From Bradyrhizobium sp. Ai1a-2 (GTDB lineage: Bacteria > Pseudomonadota > Alphaproteobacteria > Rhizobiales > Xanthobacteraceae): 64,000 bases of DNA. A program made the position numbers and the translations under genes. Shown here piece by piece: positions 33,251-41,625 of this stretch (positions within the stretch are counted from its first letter, which is position 1; each line of letters starts with the position of its first letter). The notes beneath the pieces are model-generated. The model did not search any database. It worked only from the letters and a program-made list of their open reading frames with translations, and was not told where the DNA came from. Location: the NCBI RefSeq assembly GCF_000426245.1, contig NZ_AUEZ01000002.1, positions 62,001-126,000 of the forward strand. Reading direction: 5' to 3'.

Positions 33251-34219
33251 ATGCGAAAAGTCGCCGCAATGGCCCTGGCAGCCGTGATCCCGCTGCTCCA
33301 GGCGCCCGCCAGCCACAGTGAGTCGAGCTATCCCCAGCGAGACATCACCTTCATCGTGCCGTGGAACGCCGGCGGCTCGAATGACGTCGCGGCGCGGGCG
33401 CTCGACCCGATCCTGCGCGAGCATGGAATCAAGATCGTCATCGAAAACGTCGTCGGCGCGACCGGCGTGATTGGCATGCGCCGGGTCGCGAGCGCAGCGC
33501 CGGACGGTTACACGCTGGGCATGGGGACCAGTTCGACGCTGGCGCTGATGGCGCAGGGCAAGGCGCCGCTGACGAATGCTCAGTTCACCCACATCGCGCG
33601 CGTCTCGACCGACCCGTTGATGCTCCTGGTCTCGACCAAGGCCGAGCAGAAATCGCTCGACGACTTCATCAAGTACATGAAGGGCAATCCCGACAAGGTC
33701 ACGATCGGCACCCCCGGCAATTACAATCTGAACCACATCTTCGCCTCGATGACCGCACGCGCGGCGGGCGTGAACTTCGTCAACGTGCCCTACACCGGCG
33801 GATCGAAAGTGGTGGCCGACCTGCTCGGCCAGCACGTCGATTCCGGCGTGTTGAAGCCGTCGGAAACGCTTGGCCAGATCCAAGAAGGCCTGCTCAAGCC
33901 GATCGGCATCTTCGCCAATGAGCGGCTGGAGATGTTTCCGGACGTCCCGACCTTCAAGGAGAAGGGCTACGACGTCTTTCCCTACGGCCCCGTCGTCCAG
34001 ATGGCTTACGTCGTTGGTCCCGCAAACCTCCCCGACTACGTCCGCACCAAGCTGATCACGGCATTCCGCGCCGCCATTCAGGATCCGCGCTTCAAGGAAT
34101 TCGCCAAGAAGAATGCGTTCCTCGTCGACGACCTCACCGGCGATGCGCTGACCAAGGACGTCGACAGCATCGCAGCGGCGCTCGGCACCGTGGCGTCGCA
34201 GGTCTTTCCGAAGGAATAA
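33251..34219 (+). CDS. Bug family (TctC-like) substrate-binding protein 1 of the sugar-acid operon
   Basis: A 322-residue periplasmic receptor: signal peptide ending in SHSESSYPQ, then ITFIVPWNAGGSNDVAARAL and a GTPGNYNLNHIFASM block. ATG after GGAGG. No TctA or TctB accompanies it, so it must use the permease at 5601-7552 or another. First gene behind the GntR-controlled promoter. Confidence 0.88.
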   Translation: MRKVAAMALAAVIPLLQAPASHSESSYPQRDITFIVPWNAGGSNDVAARALDPILREHGIKIVIENVVGATGVIGMRRVASAAPDGYTLGMGTSSTLALMAQGKAPLTNAQFTHIARVSTDPLMLLVSTKAEQKSLDDFIKYMKGNPDKVTIGTPGNYNLNHIFASMTARAAGVNFVNVPYTGGSKVVADLLGQHVDSGVLKPSETLGQIQEGLLKPIGIFANERLEMFPDVPTFKEKGYDVFPYGPVVQMAYVVGPANLPDYVRTKLITAFRAAIQDPRFKEFAKKNAFLVDDLTGDALTKDVDSIAAALGTVASQVFPKE

Positions 34220-34275
34220 CGCGGCGGCATCCTGCCCAGTTCTGTCCCAACCCTCTCCAACCAAGGTCCACACGC

Positions 34276-35415
34276 TTGTCCATCAAGAAGATCACCTGTC
34301 ACGTCGTCGCCGCTCCGGTGCAACGTCCCTTCACCTCCTCGCGCGGCTGGCTCTACAAGACACGCGGCACCTGCCTGGTGGAGATCGAAACCAGTGACGG
34401 CATCGTCGGCTGGGGCGAATGCTACGGCCCGTCGGCGGTCGCAAAAGCCTTTATCGAAACCCAGCTTGCCCCGCGCGTGATCGGTCACGATCCCTTCGAC
34501 GTCGAGGTGATCTGGGAAGATCTCTACAACCGGATCAAGGATTACGGGCCGAAGGGCATGTCGATCGCGGCTATCAGCGGCATCGACATCGCGCTCTGGG
34601 ACATTATCGGCAAGGCCTGCAACAAGCCATTGCACAAGCTGATCGGCGGCGCCTTCCGTACCGAGGTCGACGCCTACGCCACCGGGCTCTACTTCACCGA
34701 CATGAACAGGCTGGTCGACGAAGCTGTCGAAGAAGCGACCGGCTACGTCGAGGCCGGGTTCAAGGCGATCAAAATGAAGATCGGGCTTGGATCGGTCAAG
34801 CGTGACTTCGAGCGCGTGAAAGCCGTACGCGAGGCGATCGGCCCCGGCATCAAGCTGATGGTCGACGCCAATCATTGCTTCTCCGTATCAGCGGCGATCC
34901 GCCTCGGCCGCAAGCTCGAAGATCTGGACATCGAGTGGTTCGAGGAGCCTATCTCGCCGGAAGACATCGATGGCTATGTCGAGGTCTCGCGCGCGCTCGA
35001 CATGGCGGTCGCAGGCGGCGAGAACGAATTTACCCGCTGGGGCTTTCGCGACGCCATCGTGCGCAAGGCGATGGACATCGTGCAGCCCGACGTCTGCGCC
35101 GCGGGCGGCATCACTGAATGCAAGAAGATCGCGACCCTCGCTACAACGCATGGCGTGGAATGCGTGCCCCATGCGTGGGGTTCTGCAGTCGGCCTTGCCG
35201 CCACCATCCACTTCCTGGCATCGATCCCCAACCAGCCGCCGAGCCTGTTTCCGATGCCACCGATGCTGGAATTCGAGCAGGAGGAAAACCCGTTCCGCGA
35301 TCACCTGGCGATCGAACCGATCGTTCAGGTCAAGGGCAAGGTCGCTGTCCCAACCAGCGCCGGACTCGGCATCGAGGTCGATCGCGGCGTGATCGATCGT
35401 TACCGCGTGGCGTGA
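34276..35415 (+). CDS. Mandelate racemase/muconate lactonizing enzyme family protein (enolase superfamily) 1
   Basis: 379 residues with a complete enolase-superfamily active site at the expected spacing: base motif K166-M-K168, metal ligands Asp197, Glu223 and Glu249, and the Asp272-His299 dyad (VPHAWGS). Lys plus His-Asp bases define the mandelate-racemase subgroup, which contains racemases and sugar-acid dehydratases. The start is TTG (34276) with a weak AAGG upstream. The substrate is probably an aldonic or related hydroxy acid. Confidence 0.88.
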   Translation: MSIKKITCHVVAAPVQRPFTSSRGWLYKTRGTCLVEIETSDGIVGWGECYGPSAVAKAFIETQLAPRVIGHDPFDVEVIWEDLYNRIKDYGPKGMSIAAISGIDIALWDIIGKACNKPLHKLIGGAFRTEVDAYATGLYFTDMNRLVDEAVEEATGYVEAGFKAIKMKIGLGSVKRDFERVKAVREAIGPGIKLMVDANHCFSVSAAIRLGRKLEDLDIEWFEEPISPEDIDGYVEVSRALDMAVAGGENEFTRWGFRDAIVRKAMDIVQPDVCAAGGITECKKIATLATTHGVECVPHAWGSAVGLAATIHFLASIPNQPPSLFPMPPMLEFEQEENPFRDHLAIEPIVQVKGKVAVPTSAGLGIEVDRGVIDRYRVA

Positions 35416-35430
35416 ACCAATGGCCCGTTC

Positions 35431-36327
35431 ATGAAATTCGTCACCTTCAGCGAGCAAGGCTTTTCGCGCGCCGGCGTGTTGCTGGACAACGGCACAGAAA
35501 CGATCGTCGACCTTGCGCATCCGGCGATGCGCGAAACCCTCGGCGGCGCGGCACCACAGATGCAGGCTCTGATCGAAGCCGGCCTGACTAAAGTGGAGCA
35601 ACGCATTCGCATGCACGGCTCTGCCGCGTCGGCACGGCTTTCGCGCGAAGCGGTCACGCTGATGGCTCCGCTGCCGGCGCCGCGGCGCATTTTTGGAATC
35701 GCGCATAACTACCGCGACGCACTGGCCGAGCGCGGCATGGCGCCGCCCGAGAAACCGGTGCTGTTCATGAAAGCACCGCGAACCATCATCGGGCCGGAAC
35801 AACCCATCGTGCTGCCCGCAACGATCGGCGGCGTCACCTACGAAGCCGAACTCGCGGCTGTGATCGGCACGCGCGCCGAGAACGTCAGCAAAGAGCGTGC
35901 GCTGGATCACGTGGTCGCCTATGGCTGCTTCAACGACGTCAGTGCGAGCGAGATCATCAAGGCCGACGGCCATTTCGACCGTGGCAAGAACTACCCGACC
36001 TTCGGCCCGTTCGGACCATACCTCGCCTCGCGCGACGAGGTGCCGGATCCGCACGCGCTTACCGTGACGCTGAAAGTGGATGGCCGCACGCTACAGTCCG
36101 GGTCAACGGCGAACATGCTGTTCGATGTCGCCGACCTCGTCTCCTGTCTGTCGCGGCAACAGGCCCTCGAACCCGGAGACATCATCGCCACCGGCACGCC
36201 GGCCGGTGTGGCCGGGCTGCACAAGCCGCCGGCATGGCTCAGACCTGGCTCGACCGTCGAGGTCGAGGTCCAAGGGCTCGGCCGCCTGCAAAATCCGATC
36301 ATCGAGGGGCCCGCACCAGATGCCTGA
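35431..36327 (+). CDS. Fumarylacetoacetate hydrolase family protein
   Basis: A 298-residue FAH-fold protein. Catalytic domain from about 85: IFGIAHNYRDALAERGMAPP, metal-ligand region TYEAELAAVIG, AYGCFNDVSASEI, and the terminal GDIIATGTPAGVAGLHKPP. Members hydrolyse or decarboxylate beta-diketo acids, or dehydrate 2-keto-3-deoxy sugar acids; the latter fits the operon. It overlaps the next gene by 8 bp. Confidence 0.88.
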   Translation: MKFVTFSEQGFSRAGVLLDNGTETIVDLAHPAMRETLGGAAPQMQALIEAGLTKVEQRIRMHGSAASARLSREAVTLMAPLPAPRRIFGIAHNYRDALAERGMAPPEKPVLFMKAPRTIIGPEQPIVLPATIGGVTYEAELAAVIGTRAENVSKERALDHVVAYGCFNDVSASEIIKADGHFDRGKNYPTFGPFGPYLASRDEVPDPHALTVTLKVDGRTLQSGSTANMLFDVADLVSCLSRQQALEPGDIIATGTPAGVAGLHKPPAWLRPGSTVEVEVQGLGRLQNPIIEGPAPDA

Positions 36328-37282
36328 GAAACCCGTCGTCCTCTTGACCAACGCCATGCACCGCGACGGCGAGGCGATCCTGATCCCGCACGTTCGGCTG
36401 ATCGTCGCGCCGGACACCAGACCGGAGACGCTGCGCCAATGGGCTGCAGACGCCGACGGCATCATCGTGCGCGCGAAATTGCCCGACGATATCGTCGATC
36501 ATGCGCCGCGCCTCAAAGGTATCGTCCGTCACGGCGTCGGTCTCGACTTCATCCCGGTCACAGCTGCCACCGCACGCGGCGTCGCGGTTGCGAACCTGCC
36601 CGGAAGCAACACCAACGCGGTGGCCGAATACGTCATGTCCGCCTTGATGCATCTGCGCCGGCCGTTGCAGCGCGTGGATGCGATGATGCGCGCCGAAGGC
36701 TGGGCGACCAGCCGCGCGATGGCAGACAGCCTTACCGAGTTGAGCGGAACCACGCTCGGCATCCTCGGCGTCGGAACGATCGGGCGCCGCATCGCCAGCA
36801 TCGCGCGCAACGGTTTTGGAATGACCGTGCTCGGCACGTCGCGCCGCAAAGGATCGCTGCCGCCTGATGTCGAGGAAGTCACGCTCGTGGAGCTGTTTGC
36901 ACGGAGCAACGCCGTGGTGGTCTGCTGCGCATTGACCGACGAGACCCGCAGGCTCGTCAGCCATGATCTGCTGGCGCATATGCGGCCGCAATCCGTCCTG
37001 GTGAACGTCTCGCGCGGCGCGGTGATCGACACGGCCGCCATCATCTACGCGCTGCGCTCAGGCAAGCTCGCCGGTGCCGCGCTCGATGTGTTCGATGTCC
37101 AGCCGCTCCCGCCCGACGACGCGCTGTTCGATTGTCCCAATCTGCTGCTGACGCCGCATACCGCGGGGATCACCGCCACCAGCGGCCGTGCGATGGCAGT
37201 TGGCTCGGCTGAAGAAATGCTTCGAATCCTGCGCGGCGAGCAGCCGCTCAATCTCGTCAATCCCGAACACAAAGCGGTCTGA
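36320..37282 (+). CDS. D-isomer 2-hydroxyacid dehydrogenase family protein
   Basis: A 320-residue NAD(P)-dependent dehydrogenase like SerA/glyoxylate reductase. Nucleotide-binding GILGVGTIGRRIA (about 148-160), catalytic arginine in LVNVSRGAVIDTAA, and the histidine in LTPHTAGITATSG, with its partner acid in the LDVFDVQPLP block. It likely interconverts a 2-keto acid and D-2-hydroxy acid from the sugar-acid pathway. Confidence 0.87.
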   Translation: MPEKPVVLLTNAMHRDGEAILIPHVRLIVAPDTRPETLRQWAADADGIIVRAKLPDDIVDHAPRLKGIVRHGVGLDFIPVTAATARGVAVANLPGSNTNAVAEYVMSALMHLRRPLQRVDAMMRAEGWATSRAMADSLTELSGTTLGILGVGTIGRRIASIARNGFGMTVLGTSRRKGSLPPDVEEVTLVELFARSNAVVVCCALTDETRRLVSHDLLAHMRPQSVLVNVSRGAVIDTAAIIYALRSGKLAGAALDVFDVQPLPPDDALFDCPNLLLTPHTAGITATSGRAMAVGSAEEMLRILRGEQPLNLVNPEHKAV

Positions 37283-37291
37283 GGTCTCACA

Positions 37292-38431
37292 ATGCGTATC
37301 ACATCGATCAAGGCGGTCCCGATCTCCTATCCCGTACCGCAGGGCCAGAACGTCCGGTTGGGCATCGGCCGTGCGGTGAAGCGCGACGCGGTGCTGGTCA
37401 AGGTCACGACGGACGAAGGCCTTGTCGGTTGGGGCGAAGCCCATCACGGCCGCTGCCCTGGTGCGATCGCCAAGCTGATCGACACCACGATCTCCGAACT
37501 GGTCGTCGGCATGGATGCGATGAACGTGGTCGGCGTCTGGCAGCGCGTCTACCAGATGCAGTTGGCGAGCCACGGCATGGGCTATGCCGCCGCAATGGCG
37601 CTCAGCGGCCTCGATCTGGCGTTGTGGGATATCCGCGCCAAGGCCGCGGGCTGGCCGCTGTACCGACTGCTCGGCGGCGCCTCAAAGCCGATCAAGGCCT
37701 ATGCGGGCGGCATCTCGCTCGGATGGCAGGCGCCGGAGTCGCTGGCGCAGGAGGCGCTGGGCTACGTCGCGCAGGGCTACCGGGCGATCAAGCTTCGCGT
37801 CGGCGACAATCCGCGCGACGACGTCGCCCGCGCCACGGCGGTGCGCGAGGCAGTCGGAGATAGCATTGAAATTCTGGTCGACGCCAACACCGGCTACACT
37901 GTCGATGACGTGCGTCGCGTGATGCCCGCCTATGACGAGCTGCAGATCGGATGGCTCGAGGAACCGTTCCCGGCGCAGGATTATCGTTCGTACCAGACCG
38001 CCGCCTCGCTCGGCTCGACGCCGCTGGCGGCCGGCGAAAACCACTATACGCGCTTCGAATTCACCCGCCTGATCGAGGATGGCGCCGTCAGTTTTGTGCA
38101 GCCGGATCTGTCCAAGACCGGCGGCGTCACCGAGGCGATGCGGATCGCCGGGATGGCCTATGCGTGGAAGCTGTCCTTCAATCCGCACACCTCCGCGACC
38201 GGCATCAACATGGCGGCAACCATCAACGTGCTCGCGGCCGTCGATGCCCCCGGCTATTTCGAGGGCGACGTCGCCAAGCACAATCCGTTCCGCGACGAGG
38301 TCGGCGGCGTCCCTTACAAGCTTGACGCCGAGGGTTGCGTCAAACCGTCTGAAACACCTGGCCTCGGGGTCGAGATCAACGAGGCTTTCATCAACGCGCA
38401 TCCGCTGATCGAGGGCCCCTGCTATGTCTGA
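37292..38431 (+). CDS. Mandelate racemase/muconate lactonizing enzyme family protein (enolase superfamily) 2
   Basis: Another 379-residue enolase-superfamily enzyme whose ligands fall at the same numbers as copy 1 (Asp197, Glu223, Glu249, Asp272, His299), but whose base motif is K167-L-R169. The Lys-x-Arg motif marks a different specificity from copy 1. The stop overlaps the next receptor gene by 8 bp. Two related enzymes in one operon could be a racemase and a dehydratase, or two dehydratases for epimeric acids. Confidence 0.87.
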   Translation: MRITSIKAVPISYPVPQGQNVRLGIGRAVKRDAVLVKVTTDEGLVGWGEAHHGRCPGAIAKLIDTTISELVVGMDAMNVVGVWQRVYQMQLASHGMGYAAAMALSGLDLALWDIRAKAAGWPLYRLLGGASKPIKAYAGGISLGWQAPESLAQEALGYVAQGYRAIKLRVGDNPRDDVARATAVREAVGDSIEILVDANTGYTVDDVRRVMPAYDELQIGWLEEPFPAQDYRSYQTAASLGSTPLAAGENHYTRFEFTRLIEDGAVSFVQPDLSKTGGVTEAMRIAGMAYAWKLSFNPHTSATGINMAATINVLAAVDAPGYFEGDVAKHNPFRDEVGGVPYKLDAEGCVKPSETPGLGVEINEAFINAHPLIEGPCYV

Positions 38432-39458
38432 ACCGCTGCAGGCTGAAGTCAAATCGCGCGCCACGCGTCTTGCTTACTTCGCCTGCGGCGCGTTCCTGCT
38501 TCTGTTGACGGGCGCGGCCTCCGCGCAGACGCCTGTCGCGCCTGCAACGGCCGATCCGGACACCTACCCCAGCCACACGATCCGCTACATCGTTCCCTAC
38601 CCACCGGGCGCGTTCAACGACACGCTGGGCCGGATCGTGTCGCAAAAACTTCAGGAGGCATGGGGCGTTCCCGTCGTCGTCGAGAACCGGCCGGGTGGCG
38701 GCACGCTGATCGGGACCGACGCAGTCGCGAAATCCGCACCCGACGGATACACACTCCTAGGCGTGGCGTTTCCGTTCGGCTCCAACCCGAGCATTTACAA
38801 GAGCCTGCCTTACGACACAGTGAAGGATTTCACGCCGCTGATTCTTGCAGGTCAGACACAGAACCTTCTCGTCGTAAGACCCGACATGCCGATCCATACG
38901 GTCAAGGATTTCGTCGACTACGCCCGAAACAACCCCGGCAAGGTCTCCTACGGGTCGACGGGCATCGGTTCGTCGAACCACCTTTCGATGGAGCTCTTCA
39001 AGAGCATAACCGGGATCGACATCGTGCACGTCCCTTACAAGGGGAGCGCACCGATGGTGAACGATCTGCTCGGCGACCACATCGATGCGGCGTTCGACAA
39101 CACGCCAAATGTGCTGCCCCAGGTTAATGCCGGAAAGTTGCGCGCACTCGGCGTCAGCAGCACGGCTCGCTCGACGCTTGCGGGAAACGTTCCGACGGTT
39201 TCGGAAGCTGGCGTTCCCGGTTACGAGGTCACGGTCTGGTTCGGCATCGTCGGGCCGGCCGGGATGCGGCCGGAGATCGTCCGCAAACTGAATTCAGAAC
39301 TCAATGCGATCCTCGGGATGGACGACGTCAAGCGCCGATTCCAGGAGCAGGGCGTCGACCCCGTCGGCGGCTCCCCGTCGCAGTTCGCCGATCACATTCG
39401 CAGCGAAATCCAGAAGTGGGCCAAGGTCGTCAAGGACGCCAATATTCAGCCGGAGTGA
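38424..39458 (+). CDS. Bug family (TctC-like) substrate-binding protein 2 of the sugar-acid operon
   Basis: A 344-residue receptor: a long N terminus before a signal helix (AYFACGAFLLLLTGAASAQT), then IRYIVPYPPGAFNDTLGRIV, ENRPGGGTLIGTDAVAKSAP and GSTGIGSSNHLSMELF. Last gene of the operon, 7 bp from the convergent small gene at 39466. Confidence 0.88.
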   Translation: MSEPLQAEVKSRATRLAYFACGAFLLLLTGAASAQTPVAPATADPDTYPSHTIRYIVPYPPGAFNDTLGRIVSQKLQEAWGVPVVVENRPGGGTLIGTDAVAKSAPDGYTLLGVAFPFGSNPSIYKSLPYDTVKDFTPLILAGQTQNLLVVRPDMPIHTVKDFVDYARNNPGKVSYGSTGIGSSNHLSMELFKSITGIDIVHVPYKGSAPMVNDLLGDHIDAAFDNTPNVLPQVNAGKLRALGVSSTARSTLAGNVPTVSEAGVPGYEVTVWFGIVGPAGMRPEIVRKLNSELNAILGMDDVKRRFQEQGVDPVGGSPSQFADHIRSEIQKWAKVVKDANIQPE

Positions 39459-39465
39459 GTGCACG

Positions 39466-39648
39466 TCACTGTGTCACTGCGCTTCGCTCGAAAGATTTAT
39501 TCTCGGCGATGAACCTTGCGGCCAGCACCAGGGCGCCCATCGAAAACTCCTTTCCGTGCGCGGCGATCATTCGCTCGGAAAGCTCCGCCAGTTCCTTGAA
39601 GAACTGATCCTTGCTTTCGGCTTCTGTCGGCGATCGGGTGCCTGTCAT
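39466..39648 (-). CDS. Small hypothetical protein (60 aa), end of the AcoR-linked operon
   Basis: Sixty residues, predicted helical (QFFKELAELSERMIAAHGKE, then FSMGALVLAARFIAENKSF). A very good ribosome site (GGAGG) precedes the ATG at 39646-39648. It follows the propeller gene by 71 bp on the same strand. No family recognised. Confidence 0.6.
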   Translation of the reverse strand: MTGTRSPTEAESKDQFFKELAELSERMIAAHGKEFSMGALVLAARFIAENKSFERSAVTQ

Positions 39649-39719
39649 GATGTCCCTCCTGATGATAGCGGCAAGGCTCTCCGTCTCGAGCCGGATCAAG
39701 CTGTCTGGACCGGGTCCAG

Positions 39720-40835
39720 CTATTTGAAAATGTGCGGGGGAAACGTCACGATCGCCGCCTCCCCGTCGCCTGTTCCGAATGCAAGATGCTGACCATCGTG
39801 GGACCATTGCAAGGCGTGGACAGGGCCTCGACCGGGCGGCTTGACGACCAGCTCGTCGGGTTCTCCGATCCTGGCAACGACGACCATGCCGTCGCCGTAA
39901 CCCGCTGCGACCAGCTGACGCTCCGGGTGCATATCCACCGCCTCGACGAGGACGAATCTGGCGCGGCCGGTCGCGCGATTGATCGGCTGTTCGCGAGCGT
40001 CGCCGAGGCTGGAAACGTCCCATGCGATCATCCGATAGCCTCCGCTCGTGACAAGGATGCGGGAGTCCGCACTCCACGAAAGAGACGCAACTCTCGCAGG
40101 ATAGCCGGGAATGCGGACGATCCGCGCATCCGCAAGGCGCACTAACAGGACGCCCGTTCTTGCGACGGACATGGCCAACCAGCTTCCGTCAGGGCTCCAT
40201 GACAGGTTCGAGATTGACCCTATCTCGAATGAAGCCGTCGGCTCGGGTCGTGGTCCGAAGGCACGAATGAGCAGACAACTGTCGGCTCCCACCGCAAAGC
40301 GCCGACCATCCCGTGACACGGCCATTGCCGATGCGTTTCCTCCCGCGCGCTCCTGGAGCCAGCCGACGTCGCCATTAGAATCGTAATATATGACCGACCC
40401 GCCGGAAGCGGCCAGAATGCCCCCAGCCTGCACCGGGACGACGAGATCAATCGCCGAACCATGGTTTGCTGCCAGATGCGTGACACCGGTTGCCGACACG
40501 TTGAGCAACCGGCTGCGATCGCTCGCGATAAAGCCCGAAGTCCCGATCGGGGCGAGATGAAACGGAGCATCGCTGATCGCGACTTTCGTCAACGGTGGCA
40601 CCGGTTTCCGTCGCGGTGAAATCGTTGTCCGGCCGCCGTCGAGCGCGACGCGGCAGCGATCTTGTGGCGGCTCGATGTCGGTCACGGGAGCTATTGCCAA
40701 CGCGCCATCGGCGAGCGCGAACGCAACCGCCTGCTCCGCAGGATCGAACGCCACACTGGTGACGGGCGCGCCGACCGTCCAGTGCCGTCCTAGCAATTCA
40801 TAGAGCGCTACGGTCTCTGCTTCCATCGTGTCCAT
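39720..40835 (-). CDS. WD40-like beta-propeller protein
   Basis: A 371-residue cytosolic protein made of about seven WD-like repeats of roughly 40-45 residues. Repeats are visible as VTSVAFDPAEQAVAFALADG, NLSWSPDGSWLAMSVARTGV, SLSWSADSRILVTSGGYRMI and ALQWSHDGQHLAFGTGDGEA. No signal peptide. It starts 8 bp after the coiled-coil gene with GAGG upstream. A scaffold or sensor for the monooxygenase locus is a guess from context; nothing in the sequence gives a catalytic role. Confidence 0.72.
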   Translation of the reverse strand: MDTMEAETVALYELLGRHWTVGAPVTSVAFDPAEQAVAFALADGALAIAPVTDIEPPQDRCRVALDGGRTTISPRRKPVPPLTKVAISDAPFHLAPIGTSGFIASDRSRLLNVSATGVTHLAANHGSAIDLVVPVQAGGILAASGGSVIYYDSNGDVGWLQERAGGNASAMAVSRDGRRFAVGADSCLLIRAFGPRPEPTASFEIGSISNLSWSPDGSWLAMSVARTGVLLVRLADARIVRIPGYPARVASLSWSADSRILVTSGGYRMIAWDVSSLGDAREQPINRATGRARFVLVEAVDMHPERQLVAAGYGDGMVVVARIGEPDELVVKPPGRGPVHALQWSHDGQHLAFGTGDGEAAIVTFPPHIFK

Positions 40836-40843
40836 CGATCGCC

Positions 40844-41167
40844 TCACGTTCGGATAGACTCGCCTGCGGCGGCAATCCACCTGTCCAGTTCTTCGAGGCG
40901 TTGCTCCAACGCTGCGCAATGAGCGTCGCACGCCGCCATTCCGGCATTTGCATTCTGCAAGCGTCCGCGTGCGTCCTCGAGGGCCTTGGTAAGCGCATGC
41001 GAGGTGCCCGTCGCCGCCATCTCCCGCTCGATCCGCTGAATCTCGAATTCCGCCCCGCCGCCAAGCTGACGGTTCAGAAGGTTGCGCGATTGGGCGGACG
41101 AGATCTCCTGAACGACCAGCAGCCGCTGCTTCAGCATTTCGACGAGGGTCTGAGGATCACCACTCAT
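40844..41167 (-). CDS. Coiled-coil hypothetical protein
   Basis: 107 residues, almost entirely helical, with heptad-like runs (LVEMLKQRLLVVQEISSAQ; CAALEQRLEELDRWIAAAG). Its ATG overlaps the stop of the upstream gene by 4 bp, so the two are coupled. Probably an oligomeric or scaffold protein; no family recognised. Confidence 0.68.
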   Translation of the reverse strand: MSGDPQTLVEMLKQRLLVVQEISSAQSRNLLNRQLGGGAEFEIQRIEREMAATGTSHALTKALEDARGRLQNANAGMAACDAHCAALEQRLEELDRWIAAAGESIRT

Positions 41168-41613
41168 GCGTCCGTCTCGATCTGAACCAGGATTCGCTGC
41201 AGGCCACCGACATCAGATACGAAGTGTCGCTGCGCATCATTGATGTGAGATTGCAGCGAGTCCCACAGATCGACCCTCAGCAACCGCGCCGGATCTCCGG
41301 CCATCGTCTCGAGGGCCTGCAGGCCGAACTGATGCCGCAAGCCGATACCCTGCAAGACGAAATCGGTCAGCTCGCGTGCATGCGTTTCGATGAAGGGACG
41401 CAACAGCGGATGTGCGCCGTAACTGACGCCGCGCCTTGCGAGTTCGGTCTCGATGAACACGATGAAATGCCGCACCAGGAGATCTCGGCTTTCGCCGACC
41501 AGGTGCACCATGAAGGTTACGTCGCTGTCCGCGCGCGCAAGGATCTGCGACGCCAGCGTTGCTGCGGCGACCGGCTCTCCTTCGCCCCTCTGTTCTTCCC
41601 AAACAGTTGCCAT
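41164..41613 (-). CDS. Hypothetical protein following the AcoR-type activator
   Basis: 149 residues, predicted all-helical, acidic. Segments VHLVGESRDLLVRHFIVFIE and HARELTDFVLQGIGLRHQFG look like a helical bundle. It begins 12 bp after the activator's stop and overlaps the coiled-coil gene. No recognised family. Confidence 0.68.
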   Translation of the reverse strand: MATVWEEQRGEGEPVAAATLASQILARADSDVTFMVHLVGESRDLLVRHFIVFIETELARRGVSYGAHPLLRPFIETHARELTDFVLQGIGLRHQFGLQALETMAGDPARLLRVDLWDSLQSHINDAQRHFVSDVGGLQRILVQIETDA

Positions 41614-41625
41614 GCCGACCCGTCC

